Shown here piece after piece: positions 15,565 through 24,222 of a DNA stretch of 32,712 nucleotides. A program made the position numbers and the translations under genes. Origin of the DNA: JACPNE01 sp964444465 (lineage in GTDB: Archaea; Nanobdellota; Nanobdellia; SCGC-AAA011-G17; JACPNG01); the NCBI GenBank assembly GCA_964444465.1, contig CAYUGZ010000009.1:1-32712 (forward strand). The letters are read 5' to 3'. The notes under the pieces are model-generated. The model was not told the origin of the DNA. It was given only the letters and a program-made list of their open reading frames with translations, and did not search any database. The stretch's first letter is position 1; every line of letters starts with the position of its first letter.

Positions 15565-15572
15565 TTTTTATA
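15565..15572 (+). promoter_or_regulatory. TATA box of the DUF4389 gene
   Basis: TTTTTATA is centred 25.5 bp before the ATG at 15594, giving a leaderless mRNA. Confidence 0.45.
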
Positions 15573-15593
15573 CAAGCAAAAAATCTTGTTAAA

Positions 15594-15866
15594 ATGAATG
15601 AAAGAGTGGAAGCATTACTAAGAATTCTTATTGGCTTAATTAGTGGGATTATACTAACCTTATGGAAAGTCTTAATCCAAGTTATTGTTATTATTCATTG
15701 GATTTTTGTGCTTATAAGTGGAGAAAGATCTAAGGGATTGGCTGAATTTGTAGAGATGTGGAATACTCAAATTTATGTTTATTTAAGATACATGACTTTA
15801 GTATCTAATGAAAGACCATTTCCATTCAAAGGATTAACTAAAAACTTATCTTCTTTTAAGAAATAA
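15594..15866 (+). CDS. DUF4389 family membrane protein
   Basis: A 90-residue protein with one long or two closely spaced hydrophobic helices (~8-42), followed by SGERSKGLAEF, a WNTQIYVYLRYMTLV helix and a PFPF end, the arrangement I associate with DUF4389. Function of the family is unknown. It is followed 7 bp later by the endonuclease III gene and probably shares its transcript. Confidence 0.7.
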   Translation: MNERVEALLRILIGLISGIILTLWKVLIQVIVIIHWIFVLISGERSKGLAEFVEMWNTQIYVYLRYMTLVSNERPFPFKGLTKNLSSFKK

Positions 15867-15873
15867 TTTTAAT

Positions 15874-16509
15874 ATGAATCGAACAATAAAGATAATATCT
15901 ATACTAAGAAAAGAATATCCTAGATCTAAAACCTCTTTATTAATAAGAAATCCTTTAGAATGTTTAATAGCTACTATACTAAGTGCTCAATGTACTGATA
16001 AAAGAGTTAATGTTGTAACTAAAGACTTGTTTAAAAAATATAAAAAAGCTAAAGATTATGCAAATTCTAATTTAAAAACATTAGAAAAAGATCTTAGTTC
16101 AATTAATTTTTATAAAAATAAATCTAAATCCATCAAAAAAACTTGTAAAATTCTAGTTAAAGAACATAATGGAGAAGTTCCAAATAAATTAAATAAATTA
16201 ATTAAATTGCCTGGAGTGGGAAGAAAAACAGCTAATGTTGTTTTAGGAAATGCTTTTAATATTCATGAGGGTTATGTTGTAGATACACACAATTTGAGAT
16301 TAGCTTATAGATTAAACTTAACAAATAACAAAAACCCGATAAAAGTAGAGCAAGATTTAGTAAAAATAATTCCTAAAAAAGATTGGTTAGATCTAAGTCA
16401 TATGTTTATTGATCATGGAAGGGCTGTTTGTAAAGCTCCAACTCCTATATGTAATAAATGTCTTCTTAACAAAATATGTACTAAAATTGATGTTAATAAA
16501 AGAAAATAA
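15874..16509 (+). CDS. nth: Endonuclease III (DNA glycosylase/AP lyase)
   Basis: Removes oxidised pyrimidines from DNA and cuts the abasic site. The 211 residues contain the helix-hairpin-helix LPGVGRKTANVVL with catalytic K118, the catalytic D137 in VDTHN, and the C-terminal 4Fe-4S site C186-x6-C193-x2-C196-x5-C202 with standard spacing. The gene ends 1 bp from the convergent sufC end, so its iron-sulfur cluster is made by the operon next door. The usual VDTHVxR motif reads VDTHNLR here. Confidence 0.96.
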   Translation: MNRTIKIISILRKEYPRSKTSLLIRNPLECLIATILSAQCTDKRVNVVTKDLFKKYKKAKDYANSNLKTLEKDLSSINFYKNKSKSIKKTCKILVKEHNGEVPNKLNKLIKLPGVGRKTANVVLGNAFNIHEGYVVDTHNLRLAYRLNLTNNKNPIKVEQDLVKIIPKKDWLDLSHMFIDHGRAVCKAPTPICNKCLLNKICTKIDVNKRK

Positions 16510-17265
16510 TTAAGCTTTTACTTCAGTAGTTGATTCTTCACTACCCCATTTAGCATAACCATGTTCTTCTAATTCATTTACTAAATCTTTTCCTCCAGAT
16601 TCAACAATTTTTCCATTAACTAAAACATAAACTTTGTCTGGAGTTAGGTAATTCAAAATTCTTTGATAATGAGTTATGATTAATACAGCCATGTTTTTAG
16701 TTTTAATTTTATTAATACCATTAGCTACTGTTTTTAATGAATCAATGTCTAATCCTGAATCAGTCTCATCTAAAATTGCCATTTTTGGTTCTAAAACAGC
16801 TAATTGAAGAATCTCTGCTCTTTTCTTTTCTCCTCCAGAAAATCCTTCATTTAAATAACGATTCATAAAAGATTTATCCATCTTTAATAATTCTAATTTT
16901 TCTGTTAATACTTTTCTAAAGTCCATAACATTAATTGGAGATTTTCTTTTAGAATTTAATGCGGTTCTTAGGAAATTAGAAACTGAAACTCCAGATACTT
17001 CACTTGGATACTGAAATGATAAAAATAATCCTTTTTTAGCTCTTTCATTTGGTTCCATTTCAGTTATATCTTCTCCATTATATAGAATTTTTCCTTTAGT
17101 GATCTCATATTTTGGATGCCCCATTAAAACATAAGCTAAAGTTGATTTACCTGAACCATTTGGGCCCATAAAAGCTACTATTTCTCCATTATTAACTTTT
17201 AGATTAACTCCTTTTAGTATTTCCTTACTATCTATACTAACATGTAAATTTTTAACTTCTAACAT
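16510..17265 (-). CDS. sufC: SUF ATPase SufC
   Basis: ABC-type ATPase that drives cluster assembly on SufB-SufD. Walker A is GPNGSGKST (34-42, K40), the signature is FSGGEKKRAEI and Walker B is MAILDETDSGLDIDSL, matching SufC including the extended D-loop. There is no membrane domain. The 251 residues are standard. It is the last gene of the suf operon; the start overlaps the sufU end by 14 bp and GGAGGGG (17270-17276) lies 4 nt before ATG. Confidence 0.97.
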   Translation of the reverse strand: MLEVKNLHVSIDSKEILKGVNLKVNNGEIVAFMGPNGSGKSTLAYVLMGHPKYEITKGKILYNGEDITEMEPNERAKKGLFLSFQYPSEVSGVSVSNFLRTALNSKRKSPINVMDFRKVLTEKLELLKMDKSFMNRYLNEGFSGGEKKRAEILQLAVLEPKMAILDETDSGLDIDSLKTVANGINKIKTKNMAVLIITHYQRILNYLTPDKVYVLVNGKIVESGGKDLVNELEEHGYAKWGSEESTTEVKA

Positions 17266-17653
17266 TTTTCCCCTCCAATAATCTAATTCCGTCTCTTAAT
17301 GAAACTAATGAGCATGTAACACATTTTACTCTTGCAGGTCCAACCTCAATTCCAATTAATTTGATCATATCTTCTTTTGTTAAATTTTTTAATTCATTTA
17401 TTGATTTTCCTTTTATATGTTCAGTTAATAAAGAAGCTGAAGCAACTGAAATAGCACAACCTTTTCCTATAAACTTAACATTCTCTACTTTATCATTATT
17501 TAACTTAACTTGTATCTCTACTTCATCTCCACAACTTGGATTAAAACATCTTTCTTTAAAATCTGCATTATCTAAAACTCCAAAGTTTAATGGATTTTTA
17601 TATAAATCTAGAATATGTTCCATATACATTTCTTGATTCATAAATTCATTCAT
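17252..17653 (-). CDS. sufU: SufU/IscU-type scaffold or sulfur-transfer protein
   Basis: A 133-residue IscU-fold protein with the three metal/sulfur cysteines in CGD (C41), KGCAIS (C66) and RVKC (C111). SufU accepts persulfide from SufS. An extra C114 gives CVTC at the third site, and C36 lies before the first, so there are more thiols than usual. The RVKC ending without a preceding His-Cys resembles SufU, not IscU. Its start overlaps the sufS end by 4 bp (ATGA), so translation is coupled to the desulfurase. Two further Mets (5 and 9) could serve as the start. Confidence 0.9.
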   Translation of the reverse strand: MNEFMNQEMYMEHILDLYKNPLNFGVLDNADFKERCFNPSCGDEVEIQVKLNNDKVENVKFIGKGCAISVASASLLTEHIKGKSINELKNLTKEDMIKLIGIEVGPARVKCVTCSLVSLRDGIRLLEGKNVRS

Positions 17654-18876
17654 TTGAAAACCCCTTTAACTTTCTCTAATGTTTCAGCTAAGTAATCAAT
17701 TTCTTCCTTTGTGTTATACAAATAAAAACTGGCTCTTACAGATCCAGTTAGATTCATTAATTTCATAGTGGGCATAGCACAGTGATGTCCTCCACGAACA
17801 GCTATTCCATTGTCATCTAATAAAGAAACTATATCATGCGGATGTATATTAATTAGATTAAATGAGATTAGAGCCCCTCTTTTTTCTGAATCTAAAGGGC
17901 CATACATCTCTAGATTTTTTACTTTAGATAATTTTTTTATCGCATATTCTGTTAATTCTTTTCCATGTTCTCTAATATTGTCCATTCCTATCTCATTTAA
18001 GTAATCAATGGTGGCTCCAAAACCAATTGCTCCAGCGATGTTTGGTGTGCCTGCTTCAAATTTCCAAGGAAGTTCATTAAATTTAGCATCGTCAAATTTA
18101 ACTTCTAAAATCATATCTCCACCATAATTAAATGGCTGCATTTCATTAAGTAAATCTTTTTTTCCATATAATACTCCTATTCCAGTTGGACCTAACATTT
18201 TATGAGCAGAAAAAACTAAAAAATCACAATCAATATCTTTAACATCAATTGGTAGATGAGGAACTGATTGTGCAGCATCTACAACAAATAAAGCATTATT
18301 TTTATGTGCTATTCTTCCAATTTCTTTTATTGGATTAATTGTTCCTAAGAAATTTGATATATGTGTTACAGAAACGATTTTTGTTTTTTTGTTTATTGGA
18401 AGATCCTTTAAATCTAAAGTTCCATCATTCTTTATTTTTATAAATTTAAGTTTTAATCCTAATTTTTTTGAAATTTGCTGCCATGGAACTAGATTAGAAT
18501 GATGCTCCATTTGTGTTAATACAATCTCATCTCCTTCTTTTAATTGATCAGATAATGAATACGCTAAAAGATTTAGTGATTCTGTAGTTCCTTTTGTAAA
18601 GATTGTCTCTTCAAAACTTGCATTAATAAACTTAGCAATTTTTTTATGAGCTTCTTCAAATTTTGATGTAGCTTCTTCACTTAATTTATGTAATCCCCTA
18701 TGGACATTTGAGTTATAATTTGAATAATATTCTGTTATAGCATTAATTACTTGTTTTGGTTTTTGTGTTGTTGCTGAGTTGTCTAAATAAACTAATTGTT
18801 TGTTGTGGATCTTTCTGGATAAGATTGGAAAATCTTTTCTTAATTTCTCTATTTTATTTTTTGAAGTAGTTACCAT
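17650..18876 (-). CDS. sufS: Cysteine desulfurase SufS
   Basis: PLP enzyme that takes sulfur from cysteine for cluster assembly. K226 in SAHKMLGPTG binds PLP, and C366 in RGGHHCAMP carries the persulfide; THISNFLGT and VVDAAQSVPH are further family motifs. The short loop after the catalytic Cys marks it as class II (SufS), not IscS. Length 408 fits. GAGGTGA (18884-18890) is 7 nt before ATG, and the start overlaps the sufD end by 7 bp. Confidence 0.97.
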   Translation of the reverse strand: MVTTSKNKIEKLRKDFPILSRKIHNKQLVYLDNSATTQKPKQVINAITEYYSNYNSNVHRGLHKLSEEATSKFEEAHKKIAKFINASFEETIFTKGTTESLNLLAYSLSDQLKEGDEIVLTQMEHHSNLVPWQQISKKLGLKLKFIKIKNDGTLDLKDLPINKKTKIVSVTHISNFLGTINPIKEIGRIAHKNNALFVVDAAQSVPHLPIDVKDIDCDFLVFSAHKMLGPTGIGVLYGKKDLLNEMQPFNYGGDMILEVKFDDAKFNELPWKFEAGTPNIAGAIGFGATIDYLNEIGMDNIREHGKELTEYAIKKLSKVKNLEMYGPLDSEKRGALISFNLINIHPHDIVSLLDDNGIAVRGGHHCAMPTMKLMNLTGSVRASFYLYNTKEEIDYLAETLEKVKGVFK

Positions 18877-20063
18877 GCTTGTTTCACCTCAATCAATTTT
18901 TTTAGTTTTTCTCTTAAATTTTCATTTTCTATTTTAGTTATGAAAGATTCGAAAAACCCATTAACTATCAATTTTGTAGCTTCTTTTTCTTGAATTCCTC
19001 TAGACTTTAAATAAAATAATTTTTCATCATCAACTTGAGAAACTGTTGCTCCATGAGAACATTTAACATCATGATTATTAATTTCTAAATTTGGGATTGG
19101 ATCTACTTCAGCGTCTTTACTCAATAATAATATATCTTCTTTTTGATAACCATTTGATCCAAAAGCATTAGATTCTATTCTTACTAATCCTCTACAAATA
19201 GCTTTAGATTTATTGTTTAATGCTCCTTTACTTACCATATCACTATTTGTATTTGGTGCATTGTGTATTGTATTAAAGCATAAATCAAAATTTTGTTGAT
19301 TTGCTCCAAAAAATAAACTATAATTATTAGAAGAAGCTCCTTCTCCATTTAATATACTTGTAATGTTTGATAAAGTAAAAGAACTCCCCAAATAACAATC
19401 TAACCAATCAAAACTAGAATCTTTGTTAACATTTGATCTTCTTGTAACCAAATTAATAGATTCTTCATTTAAATTTTGTATTGTTGAAAAATTTATTTTT
19501 GAATTATTTTTTGTGAAAACTTCTACAATCTCAGAATAAAAAGATTTATTGTTATTATTTTTTGTTTGGATTATATTAGCTTTTGAATTTTCTTCAGCCA
19601 CTAAAAATATTGTATCTAATTGAGTATCTGTATTTACATCTAGATTAATATGGATAGAATCGTTAACTTCTACATTTTTTGGAATGTAAATAAAAATCCC
19701 CCTCCCAAATAAAGCTTTATGAAGTAATGTAAATTTGTTATCTTTAATAGATGTCATAAAATGTTCTTTGATTATTGTAGAATATTCATTATTTTTTAAT
19801 GCTTCTTCAAAAGATAGAACAATAACATCTTTATTTTCTACTTTAACTGAATTTGTAATTTGATTTAATGAATTAATGTCTTCAAAATTAATTCTGTTAG
19901 TATCTGTTATAACAGACATACTATATTTTAGATTAGGTGTAGAAATTTTATTAAATTCATTAAGTGCCTTTAATCTTAAATCTAAAAGCCATTTGGGTTC
20001 GTTTAACTTACTAGATAACTCTTTTACAGTTTTTTCCTTGATTGTATATGTCATTTCTCTCAC
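18870..20063 (-). CDS. sufD: SUF scaffold subunit SufD
   Basis: Partner of SufB in the SufBC2D scaffold. About 397 residues: a short helical N-terminus (KELSSKLNEPKWLLDLRLKA), a right-handed beta-helix core and the C-terminal VKCSHGATVSQVDDEKLFYLKSRG, with the conserved His of SufD. The core is less conserved than SufB. The start is uncertain: a GTG at 20063 has GGTGA 9 nt upstream, while an ATG three codons later (20054) is also possible. It lies 24 bp after sufB. Confidence 0.92.
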   Translation of the reverse strand: MREMTYTIKEKTVKELSSKLNEPKWLLDLRLKALNEFNKISTPNLKYSMSVITDTNRINFEDINSLNQITNSVKVENKDVIVLSFEEALKNNEYSTIIKEHFMTSIKDNKFTLLHKALFGRGIFIYIPKNVEVNDSIHINLDVNTDTQLDTIFLVAEENSKANIIQTKNNNNKSFYSEIVEVFTKNNSKINFSTIQNLNEESINLVTRRSNVNKDSSFDWLDCYLGSSFTLSNITSILNGEGASSNNYSLFFGANQQNFDLCFNTIHNAPNTNSDMVSKGALNNKSKAICRGLVRIESNAFGSNGYQKEDILLLSKDAEVDPIPNLEINNHDVKCSHGATVSQVDDEKLFYLKSRGIQEKEATKLIVNGFFESFITKIENENLREKLKKLIEVKQAW

Positions 20064-20087
20064 TAATCCTTATCACCTTTTTAGAAT

Positions 20088-21494
20088 CTAACCTAAAGAT
20101 CCTTCCATTTCTAGTTCAATCAATCTATTAAATTCAATAGCATATTCTAATGGAAGTTGTTTTGAAACAGGCTCCATAAATCCACGAACAATCATTTTGG
20201 TTGCTTCCTCTTCTGATAAACCTCTGGACATTAAATAAAATATTTGATCTTGTCCAATTTTTCCTACAGTAGCCTCATGAGCAACATCAACATTATCATT
20301 TTCTTTTACTTCCATTGTTGGAAATGTATTAGACTGAGATTTATTATCCATCATTAATGCATCGCATTGTACATTTGATTTAATATTCTTAGCTCCTTTT
20401 ACAACTTTTAATAACCCTCTATAAGATGTTACCCCTCCATCTTTACTAATAGATTTAGAAACTATAGTAGAACTTGTATTAGAAGCTAAATGAATAACCT
20501 TCATTCCAGTATCTTGATTTTGTCCTTTTCCAGCATAAGCAATTCCTATAGATTCGCATTTTGCTCCTGGTTCTGTTAACAATGAACAAGGATATAACAT
20601 AGTTGTATTAGATCCAGTGTTTCCATTAATCCATTCTATTACTCCATTTCTAGAAACAATTGCTCTTTTTGTGTTTAAATTAAAAGTTTTTTTGCTCCAT
20701 GATTCCATAGATGTATATCTAACCTTAGCATTTTTCTTAACATAAATCTCTACACAACCTGCATGTAAATTATAAGCATCTTTGAACAATGGATTTGAAC
20801 AACCTTCTATATATCTAACTTCTGAACATTCATCTGCTATGATCAATGTGTGTTCAAATTGTCCAGATTTCTTTGCATTCATTCTAAAATATGCTTGTAA
20901 AGGAACAGTAACTTTAACATTTTTTGGAACATAAATAAAAGTCCCACCACTCCATACAGCTGCATGTAAAGAAGCAAACTTATGATCATTAATTGGAACA
21001 CATTTTGTCATAAAATACTCTTTAACTAATTCTGGATATTTTTTTAATGCTTCATCCATATCCTCAAAAATAACTCCTTTCTTAGCCCACTCTTCTTTTA
21101 AGTTATGATATGCTGTTATTGATTCATATTGAGAACCAGCACCAGCTAAAGCATTTTTTTCTGCTTCTGGAATGCCTAATTTTTCAAATGTTTTTCTTAT
21201 GTCTTCTGGGACGTCTTCCCATTTTGTTGCATGAGACTTTTCATGTGGATTAATGTAATAAGTTATCTCATCTAAATTTAAATTCTCAAGAGTTGGACCC
21301 CAATTTGGAAGTTCAGTTTCTTGAAATATTTTTAATGATTGTAACCTCTTTTTTAACATCCATTCAGGTTCATTTTTAGAAGCAGATATTTTTCTAACAA
21401 CCTCCTCATTTATACCAGGGAGAGTTTTATCTACATATTTCTCTTCATTCGCATGATCGAATATTTCTCTAGTAATTTCAACTGCTTCAGTCAT
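20088..21494 (-). CDS. sufB: SUF scaffold subunit SufB
   Basis: The cluster-building scaffold of the SUF system. The 468 residues include the N-terminal NEPEWMLKKRLQSLKIF segment, ASLHAAVWSGGTFIYVPK, YIEGCSNPLF, the NSKQSNTFPTMEV-like strand and the C-terminal VDVAHEATVGKIGQDQIFYL, as in SufB proteins. GGGGG at 21499-21503 is 4 nt before the ATG. It starts 12 bp after the A-type carrier fusion gene. Confidence 0.97.
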   Translation of the reverse strand: MTEAVEITREIFDHANEEKYVDKTLPGINEEVVRKISASKNEPEWMLKKRLQSLKIFQETELPNWGPTLENLNLDEITYYINPHEKSHATKWEDVPEDIRKTFEKLGIPEAEKNALAGAGSQYESITAYHNLKEEWAKKGVIFEDMDEALKKYPELVKEYFMTKCVPINDHKFASLHAAVWSGGTFIYVPKNVKVTVPLQAYFRMNAKKSGQFEHTLIIADECSEVRYIEGCSNPLFKDAYNLHAGCVEIYVKKNAKVRYTSMESWSKKTFNLNTKRAIVSRNGVIEWINGNTGSNTTMLYPCSLLTEPGAKCESIGIAYAGKGQNQDTGMKVIHLASNTSSTIVSKSISKDGGVTSYRGLLKVVKGAKNIKSNVQCDALMMDNKSQSNTFPTMEVKENDNVDVAHEATVGKIGQDQIFYLMSRGLSEEEATKMIVRGFMEPVSKQLPLEYAIEFNRLIELEMEGSLG

Positions 21495-21506
21495 TTCTCC
21501 CCCTAA

Positions 21507-22088
21507 TCAACTAAAAGAACTTCCGCAACCACATGTAGACTGAGCATTTGGATTTTCTATTTTAAATCCAGATTCATTTAATCCATCTACAAAATCAATT
21601 TTTAATCCAGTTAACATTCCTAGATGTTCTTTAGCCAAGAAAATTTTTACTCCATCTAACTCAATTACTTGGTCGTCTTCTTTTTGTTCATCAAATGCTA
21701 AATCATATGAAAGTCCAGAACAACCTCCAGGAGATAATCCAATTCTCAAACCTTGAGCATTTTTTTCTTTTGAAATTAATTCTTTTACTTTATTTATAGC
21801 TCCTTCAGTTAGAGTTATTGGTTGTTTATTGTTATCTTCAGTTTTTTTACTAGATTCTTCAACTGGAGTAGCAGCTATTTCATTTACTTTTGCCATCATT
21901 TCATTAAAAGTTTCTTCAGGCATTCCATGACCCCTACATCCTTGTTCTAATGTCTCTATTGTGTTAATGTGACATCCTACACATTGTAATCCATAAGACA
22001 TTAAAGTATTTGCTACTTGTGGATGTTTAGAGATTACATCTCCTATGGTCATATCTTTTGATATTAATTCTTGTTTTGTTTCTTGCAT
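21507..22088 (-). CDS. DUF1858 redox domain fused to A-type Fe-S carrier
   Basis: About 193 residues in two parts. The N-terminal DUF1858-type domain (about 13-75 of the longest frame) has MTIGDVISKHP and the redox pair CVGC (C38, C41), plus C53. A Lys/Glu/Ser-rich linker leads to an A-type carrier (SufA/ErpA/IscA) with ligands C125 in GGCSG and C188/C190 in CGCGSSF. Such carriers deliver clusters from SufBCD to targets; the added thiol pair may help load or reduce the cluster. I prefer the ATG at 22088: GGGGG (22096-22100) is 7 nt before it but only 1 nt before the first ATG at 22094. Confidence 0.88.
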   Translation of the reverse strand: MQETKQELISKDMTIGDVISKHPQVANTLMSYGLQCVGCHINTIETLEQGCRGHGMPEETFNEMMAKVNEIAATPVEESSKKTEDNNKQPITLTEGAINKVKELISKEKNAQGLRIGLSPGGCSGLSYDLAFDEQKEDDQVIELDGVKIFLAKEHLGMLTGLKIDFVDGLNESGFKIENPNAQSTCGCGSSFS

Positions 22089-22115
22089 TTTCATTCCCCC
22101 ATTATAGTTTTAGTT

Positions 22116-22484
22116 TTATTTACAAGCTTCACAGAGATTACAATCATCTGGAAGTTTTACAAATTTTTTATGAATATCACAAATTAGTTCACATTTTCTT
22201 ATTACTGCTATAATATTTTGTGTTTCCCTTATCAAATCATCTCTATTTTTTATCTTTGATGCTGATTCTTTTATTGTTGACTTGACTATTGGATTAAATT
22301 CTATTTTATTTGCTCTTTTATTATTGATATATTGAGAGACTGTTGATTCTCTAATATGTAATAAACTAGCAATTTTTTTTTGATCTAACCCTTGTTCTTT
22401 TAAATGAATACTAATATACTTCCTTATTGAAGGTAATATATAGTGATATTCAATCTCTTGTGGTTGTAATAATTGAAGTGTCAT
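22116..22484 (-). CDS. HTH regulator with C-terminal cysteine cluster, probable suf regulator
   Basis: A 122-residue protein with an XRE-like helix-turn-helix at ~32-57 (LDQKKIASLLHIRESTVSQY) and a C-terminal cysteine cluster, C98-x3-C102, then C115-x2-C118-x2-C121. It resembles COG2522-type archaeal regulators. First gene of the suf operon, it is well placed to sense Fe-S status through a cluster on these cysteines and to control its own operon. A TATA box 25.5 bp upstream implies a leaderless mRNA, and a perfect palindrome sits between TATA and ATG. The sensing role is inferred. Confidence 0.8.
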   Translation of the reverse strand: MTLQLLQPQEIEYHYILPSIRKYISIHLKEQGLDQKKIASLLHIRESTVSQYINNKRANKIEFNPIVKSTIKESASKIKNRDDLIRETQNIIAVIRKCELICDIHKKFVKLPDDCNLCEACK

Positions 22485-22489
22485 TTTAG

Positions 22490-22513
22490 TTCACATATGT
22501 GAAGATTTATAAA
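22490..22513 (-). promoter_or_regulatory. suf promoter with palindromic operator
   Basis: TTCACATATGTGAA at 22490-22503 is a perfect 14-bp palindrome. TTTATAAA (22506-22513) is the TATA box, centred 25.5 bp from the ATG at 22484. The palindrome lies between them, where a bound dimer would block RNA polymerase. It is the likely binding site of the Cys-cluster HTH protein. Confidence 0.7.
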
Positions 22514-22577
22514 GATTGTTATTTTTCCTATGATCTAATCTAAGAAGAGATTATTAAATATTGAAGTAAGATATAAT

Positions 22578-24164
22578 TTATTTTTCCACTACCCAACTTC
22601 TAGAATCAAATTTCTTCCCATTCCATTTATATTGTGTTAGTTTATCTCTGCTAGGGCAACAATTGGGATCCCTCCATCTTGGGTATGATTTTGAAATAAT
22701 TAGATTTCCTTCTTTAATTATTAGTTCTCCTTGAGCAATGTTTTTTACATTTAATAAAAAATCAAATTCATTTTCTTTGATTCCAATTACAGAATAATCT
22801 TGAATTCCAATATTACCTTGTGATTCTGATTCAAATATTATCTCTGGAATTTTATCTCCAGTTAGATCATATAAACTTATTTTTGTGCCCATCTTTCTAA
22901 TATTATTTTTATACATAAAAATCTTGTCAACTGCTCTATTAAACATTTCATGACTTCTATCATCAGATATCTTAAATATTTTAAGTATTGCAGCAATCAT
23001 AACTGAATCTTTTATCTTTATTGCTGATGGGAACTCTGCTTGAGTTACAGTAATAACTTCTTGATCAGTATAACAATCTAAATTAGTATAGATTAATGGA
23101 TTATTCAAAGATCTTGAGGATAATTTGAGTATGTTCTCAAATCTTTTTCTATTTTTTCTATCATTGTTATGTGGATATAAAAAATCATGAATAAATGAAT
23201 CATTATCAGAACATTTTTCAGATGAATAAAGTCTATCTATTGGTGTGAACATGCTACTTTCTTTTTGCTTACCAACAAAAACACCTATGTCTCTATTTTT
23301 ATTAGATTTATTAAATAATTCACTAAATTTAATCCCTATTAATCCTTCTCCAAAATTATTTACTATAATCTTAGCTTGTTTCTTCCAGCCAAGATTTTTC
23401 ATTATATTAATTCTAGTCCAAAACTTTTGATAAGCTAATCCCTCTAACAATCCAGATTTGTACAATTCATAAAATCTAGAAGCATTTCTATATGACCATG
23501 TTGAAGTATTTTTTAATATAATTCTAGCTTTTTCTAATTTGTATAATGACTTAGCAATTCCAATTAATGAAGTTAGATTATAATTACTCTTTAATTTCTT
23601 AGCTAGATTTTCTATAGAATTGATTCTAGAATCATCTGAATCAAATCGTTTAAATAATTCTTTTTTCATTTCAGAAGAAATTATTTTAGTAGTATCTACC
23701 TCATTATAACCAGTTAAACTCATCCTAATTAATTTGCCTTCTAATTTAGATCCAACATCTCTAACAAATTTAGAAACTTCTACAATTGAAGCAGCATATA
23801 AAAACTTTCTAAAATTTTTTATATGAGAACCTAAAACACCATCTAAATTATTTGATCTAGAAACATATCTAGAGATAGTAGCTGCTTTAGCTATCTTATT
23901 GTGTAAAGATAATTCATGTTTTTCATCACCTACCACATCTCTTCTTTGATTTATAGCATGCCAAGCAATCTTATAGGGTTTTTTCTTTGTTCTAACTAAA
24001 GATGCTTTAAATTTTCTATTATCTACTGTAACTATCCTATGTTGTTCATTAATCCTTGTCCAAGATATTGGAAATTGTGCATTTACAATGTTAGGAAAGA
24101 GTAAAGATAAACTTAAGAAACAAGGAAGTAGTTTAGTACTCTTTGTTATATCTGTAATTCTCAT
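22578..24164 (-). CDS. Secreted protein of unknown function
   Basis: A ~528-residue exported protein: an N-terminal signal sequence (hydrophobic LLPCFLSLSLLFP, likely cleavage after NA before QFP), a long helical, Lys-rich middle without recognised domains and a C-terminal beta part from ~430. The latter has DLTGDKIPEIIF, like an FG-GAP/VCBS Ca-binding strand, and CCPS with YKWNGKKF near the end, which recall the LppP/LprE-type domain of bacterial secreted proteins. I prefer the ATG at 24164 over a GTG 15 bp upstream because ATTATAAT (24186-24193) is centred 25.5 bp away. Function unknown; a bacterial-like surface protein is possible. Confidence 0.65.
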   Translation of the reverse strand: MRITDITKSTKLLPCFLSLSLLFPNIVNAQFPISWTRINEQHRIVTVDNRKFKASLVRTKKKPYKIAWHAINQRRDVVGDEKHELSLHNKIAKAATISRYVSRSNNLDGVLGSHIKNFRKFLYAASIVEVSKFVRDVGSKLEGKLIRMSLTGYNEVDTTKIISSEMKKELFKRFDSDDSRINSIENLAKKLKSNYNLTSLIGIAKSLYKLEKARIILKNTSTWSYRNASRFYELYKSGLLEGLAYQKFWTRINIMKNLGWKKQAKIIVNNFGEGLIGIKFSELFNKSNKNRDIGVFVGKQKESSMFTPIDRLYSSEKCSDNDSFIHDFLYPHNNDRKNRKRFENILKLSSRSLNNPLIYTNLDCYTDQEVITVTQAEFPSAIKIKDSVMIAAILKIFKISDDRSHEMFNRAVDKIFMYKNNIRKMGTKISLYDLTGDKIPEIIFESESQGNIGIQDYSVIGIKENEFDFLLNVKNIAQGELIIKEGNLIISKSYPRWRDPNCCPSRDKLTQYKWNGKKFDSRSWVVEK

Positions 24165-24222
24165 TAATATTAGTGGCACAACAACATTATAATCTTTTTT
24201 ATAATGAATAACTTATTATAAA

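Noticed and set aside
24165..24179. Five-codon upstream extension (GTG) of the large secreted protein
   Set aside because: The ATG at 24164 has the standard TATA spacing and gives a normal signal peptide; the GTG does not fit the spacing.
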